Shown: piece by piece, positions 18,113-25,917 of the stretch
Layout: every line of letters begins with the position of its first letter
How positions within the stretch are numbered: the first letter of the stretch is position 1
Source of the DNA: Prevotellaceae bacterium UBA2852
GTDB taxonomy: Bacteria; Bacteroidota; Bacteroidia; Bacteroidales; Bacteroidaceae
Assembly: GCA_002350855.1 (NCBI GenBank)
Contig: DEFM01000002.1
Span: forward strand, 143,314-195,782
Length of the DNA stretch: 52,469 nucleotides
Reading direction: 5' to 3'
The notes under the pieces: generated by a model
Told to the model about the DNA's origin: nothing
Databases searched by the model: none
The model's input: the letters and a program-made list of their open reading frames with translations, nothing else
Translations under genes and position numbers: made by a program

Positions 18113-18145
18113 GACAAAAATATGTATATTATAAGTTTTATGGTG

Positions 18146-18182
18146 CAAAGATACTTATTATTCTTTTTTTTTACTAACTTTG
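18146..18182. promoter_or_regulatory. Divergent -7 boxes for DUF1573 and yidC
   Basis: TATCTTTG on the minus strand (18146-18153) faces DUF1573, and TAACTTTG on the plus strand (18175-18182) faces yidC. Their outer edges are 36 bp apart, so the two polymerase footprints would overlap. No clear TTG -33 element is visible for either. The in-frame ATGs at 18148 (-) and 18180 (+) lie inside the boxes and so cannot be starts. Confidence 0.7.
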
Positions 18183-18205
18183 CCAAGATTTTTGCATTTC
18201 TTAAA

Positions 18206-18221
18206 AACTAAAGAACTTAAA
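18206..18221 (+). repeat. Two AAC-octamers before the yidC start
   Basis: AACTAAAG and AACTTAAA are followed by AACAAT and the ATG at 18228. The second unit is identical to the octamer of the large array at 34942-35029. With only two units this could be chance on its own. Confidence 0.5.
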
Positions 18222-18227
18222 AACAAT

Positions 18228-20135
18228 ATGCGTGATAAAAATTCATTGATTGGTTGGTTGCTGATTGGACTTGTGTTCGTAGTATTCATGGTCTACAACA
18301 GCAAGCAGTCACAGAAGCAGGCTGAACTAATGCGTATTCAGCAGGCTACAGAAGCTGTAGCAAAAGTAAAAAGTGACAGCATAAAGAAAGAGAATGCCAT
18401 TAAGGAAGAGAAGAAACTGGAGGAGGAACGGACCGACTCCAACAACATCTTCTTCCAGGCTCGTCAGGGCAAGGACGGTATCACTACAATTAAGAATAAT
18501 CTGCTGAAGCTGGACATCTCCAACAAGGGTGGTCAGATTCTTCGTGCCGAACTGCTCGACAAGACTTACAAGAGCCGTGAGGGTGGAAATATCGTACTGT
18601 TCGACAGCACAGACAATGTAAGTCTGGCTATGCTGCTCGACGGAAAGGCTGAGAACATCAACACTCAGGAGTTCTTTTTCAATCCGGAAAACGCCACCGA
18701 CAGCAGCGTGAGCATGGTTCTGCCTATTGGCGAGGGTAACATCACCATAGACTATGAGATGGTGCCAAACTCCTACCTTGTGAACATGGATGTTACGGTG
18801 AATTCGCTGAAGAATTTCTTCTCATCTGAAAAGAAGACCTTCACAATCGTTTGGCAGGAGAACATGCGTCAGCAGGAGAAGAGTTTCTCGTTTGAGAACC
18901 GCTACAGCACTATCACTTACCGCGACACAGAAGGTGACACCGACGAACTCTCCTCATCGGGTCAGAACGCTGACGACGGAGCGGAAGAGTTTGAGTACCC
19001 AATCAAATGGCTGGCTTTCAAGACTCAGTTCTTCAGCCAGATACTCATAGCCGACGGCAATTTCAAGGCTCAGCGCATGACTTCCACAATGGGTCAGAAA
19101 GGCAGCGGACATCTCAAAGAACTGTCAGCTACCGTTACAACAGACTTCGACCCGACAGGCAAGAACCCTACAAACTTCAAGATTTACCTCGGTCCTAATA
19201 AGTTCCAGACTCTCAAGGAGAACGAAGCCATTATCGGAACTGACGCCAACCTCGACCTTCAGAGTATTGTTTATCTCGGATGGCCTATCGTACGTTGGAT
19301 CAACCGATTCATATTCCTCTATATGTTCGATTTCCTCACCAGCTGGGGACTGAACATGGGTCTTATCCTCTTGCTCATCACTCTGATTGTGAAGTTCGCA
19401 GTATTCCCTCTGATGAAGAAATCTTATCTGTCATCAGCAAATATGCGTGTGCTCCGTCCGAAGGTTGACGAGATTGCAAAGAAATACCCCAACAAGGAAG
19501 ATGCGATGCTCAAGCAGCAGGAGACCATGCAGCTGTATTCTCAATACGGTGTATCTCCAATGGGCGGCTGTCTGCCTATGCTCATACAGATGCCTATCTG
19601 GATTGCGCTCTTCAACTTCATTCCAAACGCAATCGAGCTGCGCGGTCAGTCATTCCTCTGGGCTGACGACCTCTCCACATACGACGATGTGCTGCAATGG
19701 AGCGGTAACGTATGGGGAATTGGTGACCACCTGAGTATCTTCTGTGTGCTGTGGTGTATCACAATGGTTGCCAACACCTTTATCTCTATGCGTCAGCAGA
19801 GCTACTCAATGACTTCTGAACAGCAGCAAAGCATGAAGTTCATGCGCTGGTTCTCATACGCTATGCCTTTCATCTTCTTCTTCTCGTTCAACGACTATGC
19901 AGCAGGACTTAACTTCTACTACTTCGTCAGCGGTCTCATCTCCATTCTGATGATGTGGTATCTGCGCAAATCAACCGACGACACAAAACTGCTCGAACGT
20001 CTTGAGGCAAGATACAAGGAGCGCAAGTCATCTCCAAAGAAGGCATCATCGCTCATGGAGCGCATGCAGGCTATGGCAGAACAGCAGCGTGAATTGCAAC
20101 GCAGACAGCAGGAAGAACGTAACAAACGTAAATAA
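18228..20135 (+). CDS. yidC: Membrane protein insertase YidC
   Basis: This 635-aa inner-membrane insertase puts proteins into the membrane with or without SecYEG. It has an N-terminal TM anchor (SLIGWLLIGLVFVVFMVYN), a charged linker, a large periplasmic beta domain (about 80-340) and the conserved YidC/Oxa1 core: FLTSWGLNMGLILLLITLIVKF, the cytosolic hairpin LRPKVDEIAKKYPNKEDAMLKQQETMQLYSQYGVSPMGGCLPMLIQMPIWIALF, and further TMs. The C-terminal tail is basic and Gln/Arg-rich. The start at 18228 is fixed by the -7 box. The S9 peptidase gene starts 8 bp after the stop, so they probably share a transcript. Confidence 0.95.
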   Translation: MRDKNSLIGWLLIGLVFVVFMVYNSKQSQKQAELMRIQQATEAVAKVKSDSIKKENAIKEEKKLEEERTDSNNIFFQARQGKDGITTIKNNLLKLDISNKGGQILRAELLDKTYKSREGGNIVLFDSTDNVSLAMLLDGKAENINTQEFFFNPENATDSSVSMVLPIGEGNITIDYEMVPNSYLVNMDVTVNSLKNFFSSEKKTFTIVWQENMRQQEKSFSFENRYSTITYRDTEGDTDELSSSGQNADDGAEEFEYPIKWLAFKTQFFSQILIADGNFKAQRMTSTMGQKGSGHLKELSATVTTDFDPTGKNPTNFKIYLGPNKFQTLKENEAIIGTDANLDLQSIVYLGWPIVRWINRFIFLYMFDFLTSWGLNMGLILLLITLIVKFAVFPLMKKSYLSSANMRVLRPKVDEIAKKYPNKEDAMLKQQETMQLYSQYGVSPMGGCLPMLIQMPIWIALFNFIPNAIELRGQSFLWADDLSTYDDVLQWSGNVWGIGDHLSIFCVLWCITMVANTFISMRQQSYSMTSEQQQSMKFMRWFSYAMPFIFFFSFNDYAAGLNFYYFVSGLISILMMWYLRKSTDDTKLLERLEARYKERKSSPKKASSLMERMQAMAEQQRELQRRQQEERNKRK

Positions 20136-20142
20136 CACCATT

Positions 20143-22335
20143 ATGAACAAAACTCTATTGACGCTCATAGCGGCAACTATGTTCTCCGCCGCAGCACATA
20201 ACGCTACGGCTCAGACAGACACTAAAGCAGAAGACGCAGTGAAAATCGGGAAGCAAAATATCAAACTCACCAGCAATCTGATGACTCCAGAAGCTCTCTG
20301 GGCAATGGGACGCATCGGCGCTTGTGAAGCTTCAGCCGACGGTAAGCAGATTGTCTATCAGGTAGGCTACTACAGCGTCAAGGCTAACAAGAGTCAGCAG
20401 AAAATCTGTATCATCAACGCTGACGGCACAGGTAACACCACCCTGACAACAGGCACAAAGTCGGAGACTGATCCTGCATGGATAAACGGAAAGATTGCCT
20501 TCCTCTGCGGAGGTCAGTTGTGGACAATGAACGCTGACGGAAGTGACCGCAAGCAGATTTCCAAGACAGATCTGGACGTTGAGGGCTTCCTGTTCTCACC
20601 CGACGGCACAAAGGTCATCCTGCTCCACTCCATCGACTTCAACGTCATCATCAAGAAGAATCCTGATGACCTGCCAAAGGCAACGGGCAGACTGGTGACA
20701 GACCTGATGTATCGCCATTGGGATCACTATGTGGAGAGCATTCAACATCCGTTCGTTTACGACGTTACCAGCGAGGGTATCGCAGCCAAGGGGACTGACA
20801 TTATCGAAGGAGAGCCTTTCGAATGTCCGATGGAGCCGTTCGGAGGGATGGAACAGCTGGCTTGGAGTCCAGATTCCAAGAACATCGCCTACACCTGCCG
20901 CAAAAAGAAAGGTGTGGCTTATGCCATCTCTACCGACTCTGATATATACCTATATAATATAGAGAAGGGAGAGACTAAGAATCTCTGCAAGCCCGAAGGC
21001 TACACAGAACCGGAAATCGACCCGACAAAGACGATGAAATACCAGGCTGTGAATGCCAAGGAGAATCTCAAGAACAATGTGGGTTACGACACCAATCCTC
21101 AGTTCTCGCCCGACGGCAAGTATATCGCATGGCTCTCTATGGAGCGCAACGGCTATGAGGCAGACCGCAACCGCCTGTGCTGCTACAACCTTGCAACAGG
21201 TGAGAAGAAATACCTCACAGAGACGTTCGACTCCAACGTAGACGAATTCGTCTGGAGCGACACCAAGGACGCAAAAATCTACTTCATCGGAGTATGGTAC
21301 GCTACAGAGAATCTCTATGCGGTTACTGTAAAGGGAGAAGTGAAGCAACTCACAAACACATGGGACGACTTCGGTTCGATTCACCTGATGAACAACGGCA
21401 AGCAGTTGCTGATGGAGCGTCACAACTACACATCTCCTGCAGACCTCTACATCGTCACTCCTAACTCAAAGAAACCTGAAAGCACAACCGTTAAGCAGCT
21501 CACATTCGAGAACAAGCATATCCTCGACCAACTTGCAAAACCATCGGTAAAGCAGTATTGGGTTGAGACTACCGACGGCAAGAAGATGCTCACATGGGTT
21601 ATCCTGCCACCAAACTTCGACGAAAACAAGAAGTACCCCACCCTGCTCTTCTGCGAGGGAGGTCCTCAGAGTCCTGTAAGCCAGTTCTGGAGCTATCGTT
21701 GGAACTTCATGATTATGGCATCTAACGGTTATGTAGTCGTTGCTCCTAACCGTCGCGGTCTTCCAGGTTTCGGTCAGGAGTGGCTTGAGCAGATATCCGG
21801 CGACTGGACTGGACAATGCATCAAGGACTACTTGTCTGCCATTGACTATGCAGCTAACAATCTGTCATTTGTTGACAAAGAACATCTGGGTGCTGTAGGT
21901 GCAAGTTTCGGAGGATTCAGCGTATATTGCCTCGCAGGTCAGCACGAGAAGCGTTTCAAGGCATTTATTGCCCACGACGGTGCATTCAACCTCGAATCCA
22001 TGTACACAGACACCGAGGAGGTATTCTTCTCCAACTGGGAATACGACGACGCCTACTGGAATAAAGACCAGACAGCCAATGCCCGCCGCACATACGAAAA
22101 CTCTCCTCATAAATATGTGGACAAGTGGAACACCCCTATCCTCTGCATCCACGGAGAGAAGGACTATCGTATCGTCTATAACCAGGGAATGGGTGCATTC
22201 AACGCAGCCCGTCTGCGTGGCATTCCTGCCGAGCTTCTAATCTTCCCCGACGAAAACCACTGGGTGCTCAAACCTCAGAACGGAATCCTCTGGCAACGCA
22301 CATTCTTCAATTGGCTCGACCGCTGGTTGAAATAA
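20143..22335 (+). CDS. Secreted S9-family serine peptidase, DPP5-like
   Basis: The product is 730 aa with a signal peptide ending in NATAQ, so it is periplasmic. An N-terminal beta-propeller (about 50-460) has repeated SPDGTK/SPDSKN/SPDGKY blades. It is followed by an alpha/beta-hydrolase domain with Ser588 in GASFGGF, Asp674 in HGEKDYRI and His706 in DENHWV as the catalytic triad. The propeller segment DLMYRHWDHYVES resembles the RHWD/KHWD motif of DPP5-type dipeptidyl peptidases, as far as I recall that family. It would release dipeptides from oligopeptides. The two following genes are peptide-type transporters, which supports this role. Confidence 0.88.
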   Translation: MNKTLLTLIAATMFSAAAHNATAQTDTKAEDAVKIGKQNIKLTSNLMTPEALWAMGRIGACEASADGKQIVYQVGYYSVKANKSQQKICIINADGTGNTTLTTGTKSETDPAWINGKIAFLCGGQLWTMNADGSDRKQISKTDLDVEGFLFSPDGTKVILLHSIDFNVIIKKNPDDLPKATGRLVTDLMYRHWDHYVESIQHPFVYDVTSEGIAAKGTDIIEGEPFECPMEPFGGMEQLAWSPDSKNIAYTCRKKKGVAYAISTDSDIYLYNIEKGETKNLCKPEGYTEPEIDPTKTMKYQAVNAKENLKNNVGYDTNPQFSPDGKYIAWLSMERNGYEADRNRLCCYNLATGEKKYLTETFDSNVDEFVWSDTKDAKIYFIGVWYATENLYAVTVKGEVKQLTNTWDDFGSIHLMNNGKQLLMERHNYTSPADLYIVTPNSKKPESTTVKQLTFENKHILDQLAKPSVKQYWVETTDGKKMLTWVILPPNFDENKKYPTLLFCEGGPQSPVSQFWSYRWNFMIMASNGYVVVAPNRRGLPGFGQEWLEQISGDWTGQCIKDYLSAIDYAANNLSFVDKEHLGAVGASFGGFSVYCLAGQHEKRFKAFIAHDGAFNLESMYTDTEEVFFSNWEYDDAYWNKDQTANARRTYENSPHKYVDKWNTPILCIHGEKDYRIVYNQGMGAFNAARLRGIPAELLIFPDENHWVLKPQNGILWQRTFFNWLDRWLK

Positions 22336-22344
22336 AGCCCCTCC

Positions 22345-22376
22345 AACTCTTGAACCCTTAAACTCTTGAACTCTTA
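22345..22376 (+). repeat. Four tandem AAC-octamers in the leader of the MFSD1-like gene
   Basis: In register: AACTCTTG, AACCCTTA, AACTCTTG, AACTCTTA, starting 10 bp after the peptidase stop and ending 7 bp before the ATG at 22384. An upstream in-frame TTG at 22366 lies inside the array and is not taken as the start. Confidence 0.9.
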
Positions 22377-22383
22377 TTATAGA

Positions 22384-24132
22384 ATGGTAGAAACAGCAAA
22401 ACAACTTTTAAATGACAAAGCATGGGCACGATGGACAGCCCTTGTGCTGATAGCCTTGATGATGTTCTTTGGCTATATGTTTGTCGATGTGATGTCTCCA
22501 CTGGAAAGCCTGGTAGAGGCAGAACGCGGATGGTCACCTGAAGCGTTTGGTAACTATGCCGCAAGCGAATACTTGCTCAATGTATTCGGCTTCCTCATCA
22601 TTGCAGGTTTGATTCTTGACAAAAGCGGCATCCGCTTTACAGGAACCCTCTCTGCTTCACTCATGTTCATTGGTGCCGTCATCAAATTTGTGGGTGTGAA
22701 CGACTGGTTCCAAACCACAGCGATGGCCGACTGGCTCAACTCCTGGTGGGTGGAAATGCCGGCCAGTGCCAAGATGGCAGCGTTGGGATTCATGATATTC
22801 GGCTGTGGATGTGAAATGGCAGGAACGACGGTCAGCAAAGCCATTGCCAAGTGGTTTAAAGGCAAGGAAATGGCTTTGGCGATGGGTCTCGAAATGGCTA
22901 TTGCCCGTATCGGTGTGTTCGCCATCTTCTCCATCTCTCCGTTGATTGCTGAAAGCATGGGAACTGTCGTAGCTCCTGTAGCATTCTGCACAGTACTTCT
23001 GCTCATCGGTCTCATCACCTTCATCGTATTCACGTTTATGGACAAGAAGCTCGACAAGCAGTTGGGAGCCAACGCAGAAGAAGGTGAAGTCGAAGAGGAA
23101 TTCAAGTTCAGCGATATCGGCAAAATTTTCTCCAGCAAGATTTTCTGGGTTGTTGCCCTCCTGTGCGTACTTTATTATTCAGCTATCTTCCCATTCCAGC
23201 GCTACGGTGCAAACATGCTGCAGTGTAACCTCGGAATTTCCGCATCAACGGCTTCAAACATTTTCCGCTGGTTCCCCATCGGAGCTGCCATCATCACTCC
23301 GTTCCTTGGCAACTTCCTCGACAAGAAAGGCAAGGGTGCCACGATGCTGATGTGGGGATCGCTGCTCCTCATATGCTGCCACTTGATTTTTGCCTTTGTG
23401 GTTCCAGCAACAAGCAGCGCACTCATCGCATACGTCACCATCGTGATTCTTGGAGTTTCCTTCGCACTTGTTCCTGCCGCCCTCTGGCCAAGCGTTCCGA
23501 AGATTATCGAAGAAAAAGTGCTGGGTAGTGCCTACTGCCTGATATTCTGGGTGCAGAACATCGGTCTTTGCTTCGTGCCAATGCTCATTGGTAACCTGCT
23601 TGCTTCTACCAACTCCGACAACGAAATGGTGCAGCAGACAAAGACATTCATGGACAGCTATCAGGAGACCATGAGTGCCATCGACACCAACGACGGTAAG
23701 ACGTTCGAGATTGCCTACACTGGTGTTCAAGAAGAGTTCAAGACTTTGGAGAAGAAACACAGCGAACTTTCCGAAGAGAACAAGACTCCTGCTGTAGAGA
23801 AGACTTACGCTGCAGCACAGGAAGCCGCTCAGACACTCGAGAAGAGTCACGACGACATCCTTGCGTACATGGAAGAACACCCCACTGCTCCAAAGGCAGC
23901 AGCTGGCTTCTGGGATTTTCTGTCAAAGGACAGCAAGGAGGCTACGTTGCTCACCGAGCGCCAGGACGAACTGGGCAAGGCCAGCTCAGGCATCTTCGTC
24001 CCCTACCGCTTCACCATTCCATTGTTGGTATTCGCAGGCTTTGGCATTCTTGCCTTCCTCTTCGCCATCTATCTGAAGGCACTCGACCGCAAGAAAGGCT
24101 TTGGTCTTGAGGCTCCGAATATTAAGAAGTAA
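22384..24132 (+). CDS. MFS transporter resembling MFSD1, with a helical insertion
   Basis: The product is 582 aa with about 12 TM segments. The region WFKGKEMALAMGL...ARIG around residues 157-177 closely resembles the matching part of animal MFSD1 (recalled as WFKGKELALAFGL...SRLG), a lysosomal dipeptide carrier. The stretch GFLIIAGLILDKSGIRFTG also matches the MFS loop pattern. Between TM11 and TM12 lies a non-membrane insertion of about 130 residues (408-540) that is Glu/Lys/Gln-rich and predicted helical. It would face the periplasm in the usual MFS topology. The gene sits between a DPP5-like peptidase and a POT carrier, so dipeptide import is a good hypothesis. The substrate is an inference. 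Confidence 0.8.
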   Translation: MVETAKQLLNDKAWARWTALVLIALMMFFGYMFVDVMSPLESLVEAERGWSPEAFGNYAASEYLLNVFGFLIIAGLILDKSGIRFTGTLSASLMFIGAVIKFVGVNDWFQTTAMADWLNSWWVEMPASAKMAALGFMIFGCGCEMAGTTVSKAIAKWFKGKEMALAMGLEMAIARIGVFAIFSISPLIAESMGTVVAPVAFCTVLLLIGLITFIVFTFMDKKLDKQLGANAEEGEVEEEFKFSDIGKIFSSKIFWVVALLCVLYYSAIFPFQRYGANMLQCNLGISASTASNIFRWFPIGAAIITPFLGNFLDKKGKGATMLMWGSLLLICCHLIFAFVVPATSSALIAYVTIVILGVSFALVPAALWPSVPKIIEEKVLGSAYCLIFWVQNIGLCFVPMLIGNLLASTNSDNEMVQQTKTFMDSYQETMSAIDTNDGKTFEIAYTGVQEEFKTLEKKHSELSEENKTPAVEKTYAAAQEAAQTLEKSHDDILAYMEEHPTAPKAAAGFWDFLSKDSKEATLLTERQDELGKASSGIFVPYRFTIPLLVFAGFGILAFLFAIYLKALDRKKGFGLEAPNIKK

Positions 24133-24138
24133 AATGCC

Positions 24139-24168
24139 CCCTCCGTCCTCCCCGGGGAGGACGGAGGG
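24139..24168. repeat. 30-bp perfect palindrome without loop
   Basis: Fifteen bases (24139-24153, CCCTCCGTCCTCCCC) are followed at once by their exact reverse complement (24154-24168). The palindrome is far more GC-rich than the flanking intergenic DNA. It sits 7 bp after the stop codon of the MFSD1-like gene and is followed by tandem heptamers. Confidence 0.95.
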
Positions 24169-24169
24169 A

Positions 24170-24197
24170 GTTCAAAGTTCAAGGTTCAATGTTTAAA
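24170..24197 (+). repeat. Four tandem GTTCAAA-type heptamers in the POT leader
   Basis: GTTCAAA, GTTCAAG, GTTCAAT and GTTTAAA are in register. They are followed closer to the ATG (24235) by the octamer pair AAATTGTC/AAATTGTA (24209-24224). Confidence 0.85.
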
Positions 24198-24234
24198 GAA
24201 ACTTGAATAAATTGTCAAATTGTAAATAAATATC

Positions 24235-25764
24235 ATGTTTGAAAATCAACCTAAAGGTCTATACACCTTAGCCCTCGCCAATACAGGCGAGCGATTTGGC
24301 TACTACACAATGCTTGCCGTTTTCCTGCTCTTTCTGCAGGATAATTTCCAACTTGAGACAAGCGTAGCCAGCACCATCTACTCTTCGTTCCTGATGTTCG
24401 TCTATTTCCTTCCACTCTTCGGAGGAATCCTCGCCGACAAGTTCGGATACAAGAAGATGGTGACCATCGGTATTATCATCATGTTCCTCGGCTACGCTCT
24501 GCTTTCCATCCCAGCAGGCCACGGCGACATAGCTTACGTGGCTATGTACGGAGCCTTGGCATTGGTATGTCTGGGAACAGGTCTTTTCAAGGGGAACCTT
24601 CAAGTGATGGTCGGCAACCTCTACGAGAACAACGAATACTCAGACAAACGCGATGCAGCCTTCTCCATCTTCTACATGGCAATCAACATCGGTGCACTCT
24701 TCGCACCAACTGCAGCCATCAAAATCATGGATTATGCACAAGAGAGTCTTGGATTCACTAAGGCAGACTCCTACCACTTCGCTTTCGGAGTAGCCTGCGT
24801 GTCACTCATTGTCAGCATCCTCATCTACTACTTCGGACGCAAGACCTATGCCAATGCAGACGGTAAGACTGCCGCAGCCAAGAATGAGGCTGAGAAGGAA
24901 GTTGCACAAGAATTGCCAAAGGAAGAGACCAAAGCACGTATCGTGGCACTCGGACTTGTCTTCGCTGTGGTTATCTTCTTCTGGATGGCATTCCACCAGA
25001 ACGGCAACACCCTCACACTCTTTGCACGCGACTATACTGCAACTTCGTCAACAGGACTTGAAAGCATGATGTTCAACGTATGGAACCTCGTTCTTGTTGC
25101 CGTCCTCGTTTACGGTCTCTTTGCTGTATTCCAGTCAAAGACTTCAAAGGGCAAGGGAATTGCAGGCGTAGTAAGTCTGGCAGCAATTGGAGTATTAGTC
25201 TACAACTACTTCAACATTTCAGGTGAGACCAAGGTTGACGCACCTATCTTCCAGCAGTTCAATCCCTTCTTCGTAGTAGCCCTGACTCCTGTATCAATGG
25301 CAATTTTCGGATTCCTGAACAAGAAAGGCAAAGAGCCAAAAGCACCTACAAAGATCGCGCTCGGTATGCTCGTTGCAGCTGTTGCATACATCGTGATGTC
25401 ACTCTGCTCATTCGGTCTTCCAGATCCTACATACCAATTGGTTGACGGCAAGCCAGTTTACGACCACATGACAGACGTAACTCCAAACATCCTTGTAAGC
25501 ACATACCTCATCCTTACCTTCGCAGAGCTGCTGCTTTCACCGATGGGTATCTCCTTCGTTTCAAAGGTGGCACCTCCAAAATACAAGGGAATGATGATGG
25601 GTGGATGGTTCGTTGCAACAGCCGTAGGAAACTTCCTCGTTGCAATTCCAGGATGGCTCTGGGGAATTCCTCTCTGGATTCTCTGGTTGCTTCTTGCAGG
25701 ACTTTGCTTCCTCTCCTACCTCTTCATAATGTCACAGATGAAGAAGCTCAACAAGGTTGCATAA
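24235..25764 (+). CDS. POT-family (PTR2) proton-coupled oligopeptide transporter
   Basis: This 509-aa MFS protein of the POT/PTR family imports di- and tripeptides with protons. The TM1 signature ERFGYYTM is present, but the first acidic residue of the ExxERF proton-coupling motif is Asn16 here (NTGERF). The second signature GTGLFKGNLQVMVGNLY (about 117-133) and FSIFYMAINIGALFAP follow. Later TMs include FAELLLSPMGISFVSKVAPPKYKGMMMG, typical of POT TM10. It is third in the peptidase/MFSD1-like/POT cluster and ends at an intrinsic terminator. Confidence 0.93.
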   Translation: MFENQPKGLYTLALANTGERFGYYTMLAVFLLFLQDNFQLETSVASTIYSSFLMFVYFLPLFGGILADKFGYKKMVTIGIIIMFLGYALLSIPAGHGDIAYVAMYGALALVCLGTGLFKGNLQVMVGNLYENNEYSDKRDAAFSIFYMAINIGALFAPTAAIKIMDYAQESLGFTKADSYHFAFGVACVSLIVSILIYYFGRKTYANADGKTAAAKNEAEKEVAQELPKEETKARIVALGLVFAVVIFFWMAFHQNGNTLTLFARDYTATSSTGLESMMFNVWNLVLVAVLVYGLFAVFQSKTSKGKGIAGVVSLAAIGVLVYNYFNISGETKVDAPIFQQFNPFFVVALTPVSMAIFGFLNKKGKEPKAPTKIALGMLVAAVAYIVMSLCSFGLPDPTYQLVDGKPVYDHMTDVTPNILVSTYLILTFAELLLSPMGISFVSKVAPPKYKGMMMGGWFVATAVGNFLVAIPGWLWGIPLWILWLLLAGLCFLSYLFIMSQMKKLNKVA

Positions 25765-25787
25765 TCAGAGTACACCTTATATAATCT

Positions 25788-25829
25788 AACACTCGAAGCG
25801 GGACAACCCACTTCGAGTGTTTTGTTTTT
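25788..25829 (+). terminator. Intrinsic terminator of the peptide-transport cluster
   Basis: A 15-bp stem with one mismatch (AACACTCGAAGCGGG / CCCACTTCGAGTGTT) closes a 4-nt loop and is followed by TTTGTTTTT. It begins 24 bp after the POT stop codon. Confidence 0.93.
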
Positions 25830-25867
25830 GGGCAATTGCAATTTTACGAAAATTTAAGAGTATATGT

Positions 25868-25899
25868 TTTGCTGCAATAGTAAATTTATATTATCTTTG
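25868..25899 (+). promoter_or_regulatory. Consensus promoter of the MORN-repeat gene
   Basis: TTTG (25868-25871), 20 bp, TATCTTTG (25892-25899). The expected transcript start lies about 12 bp before the ATG at 25918, giving a very short leader. It excludes the in-frame ATG at 25864. Confidence 0.85.
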
Positions 25900-25917
25900 C
25901 CTTTTAGAAGAAAAAAA

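Noticed and set aside
23254..23880. Open frame of 208 codons on the minus strand
   Set aside because: It is antisense to the MFSD1-like gene. Codon periodicity follows the plus-strand gene.
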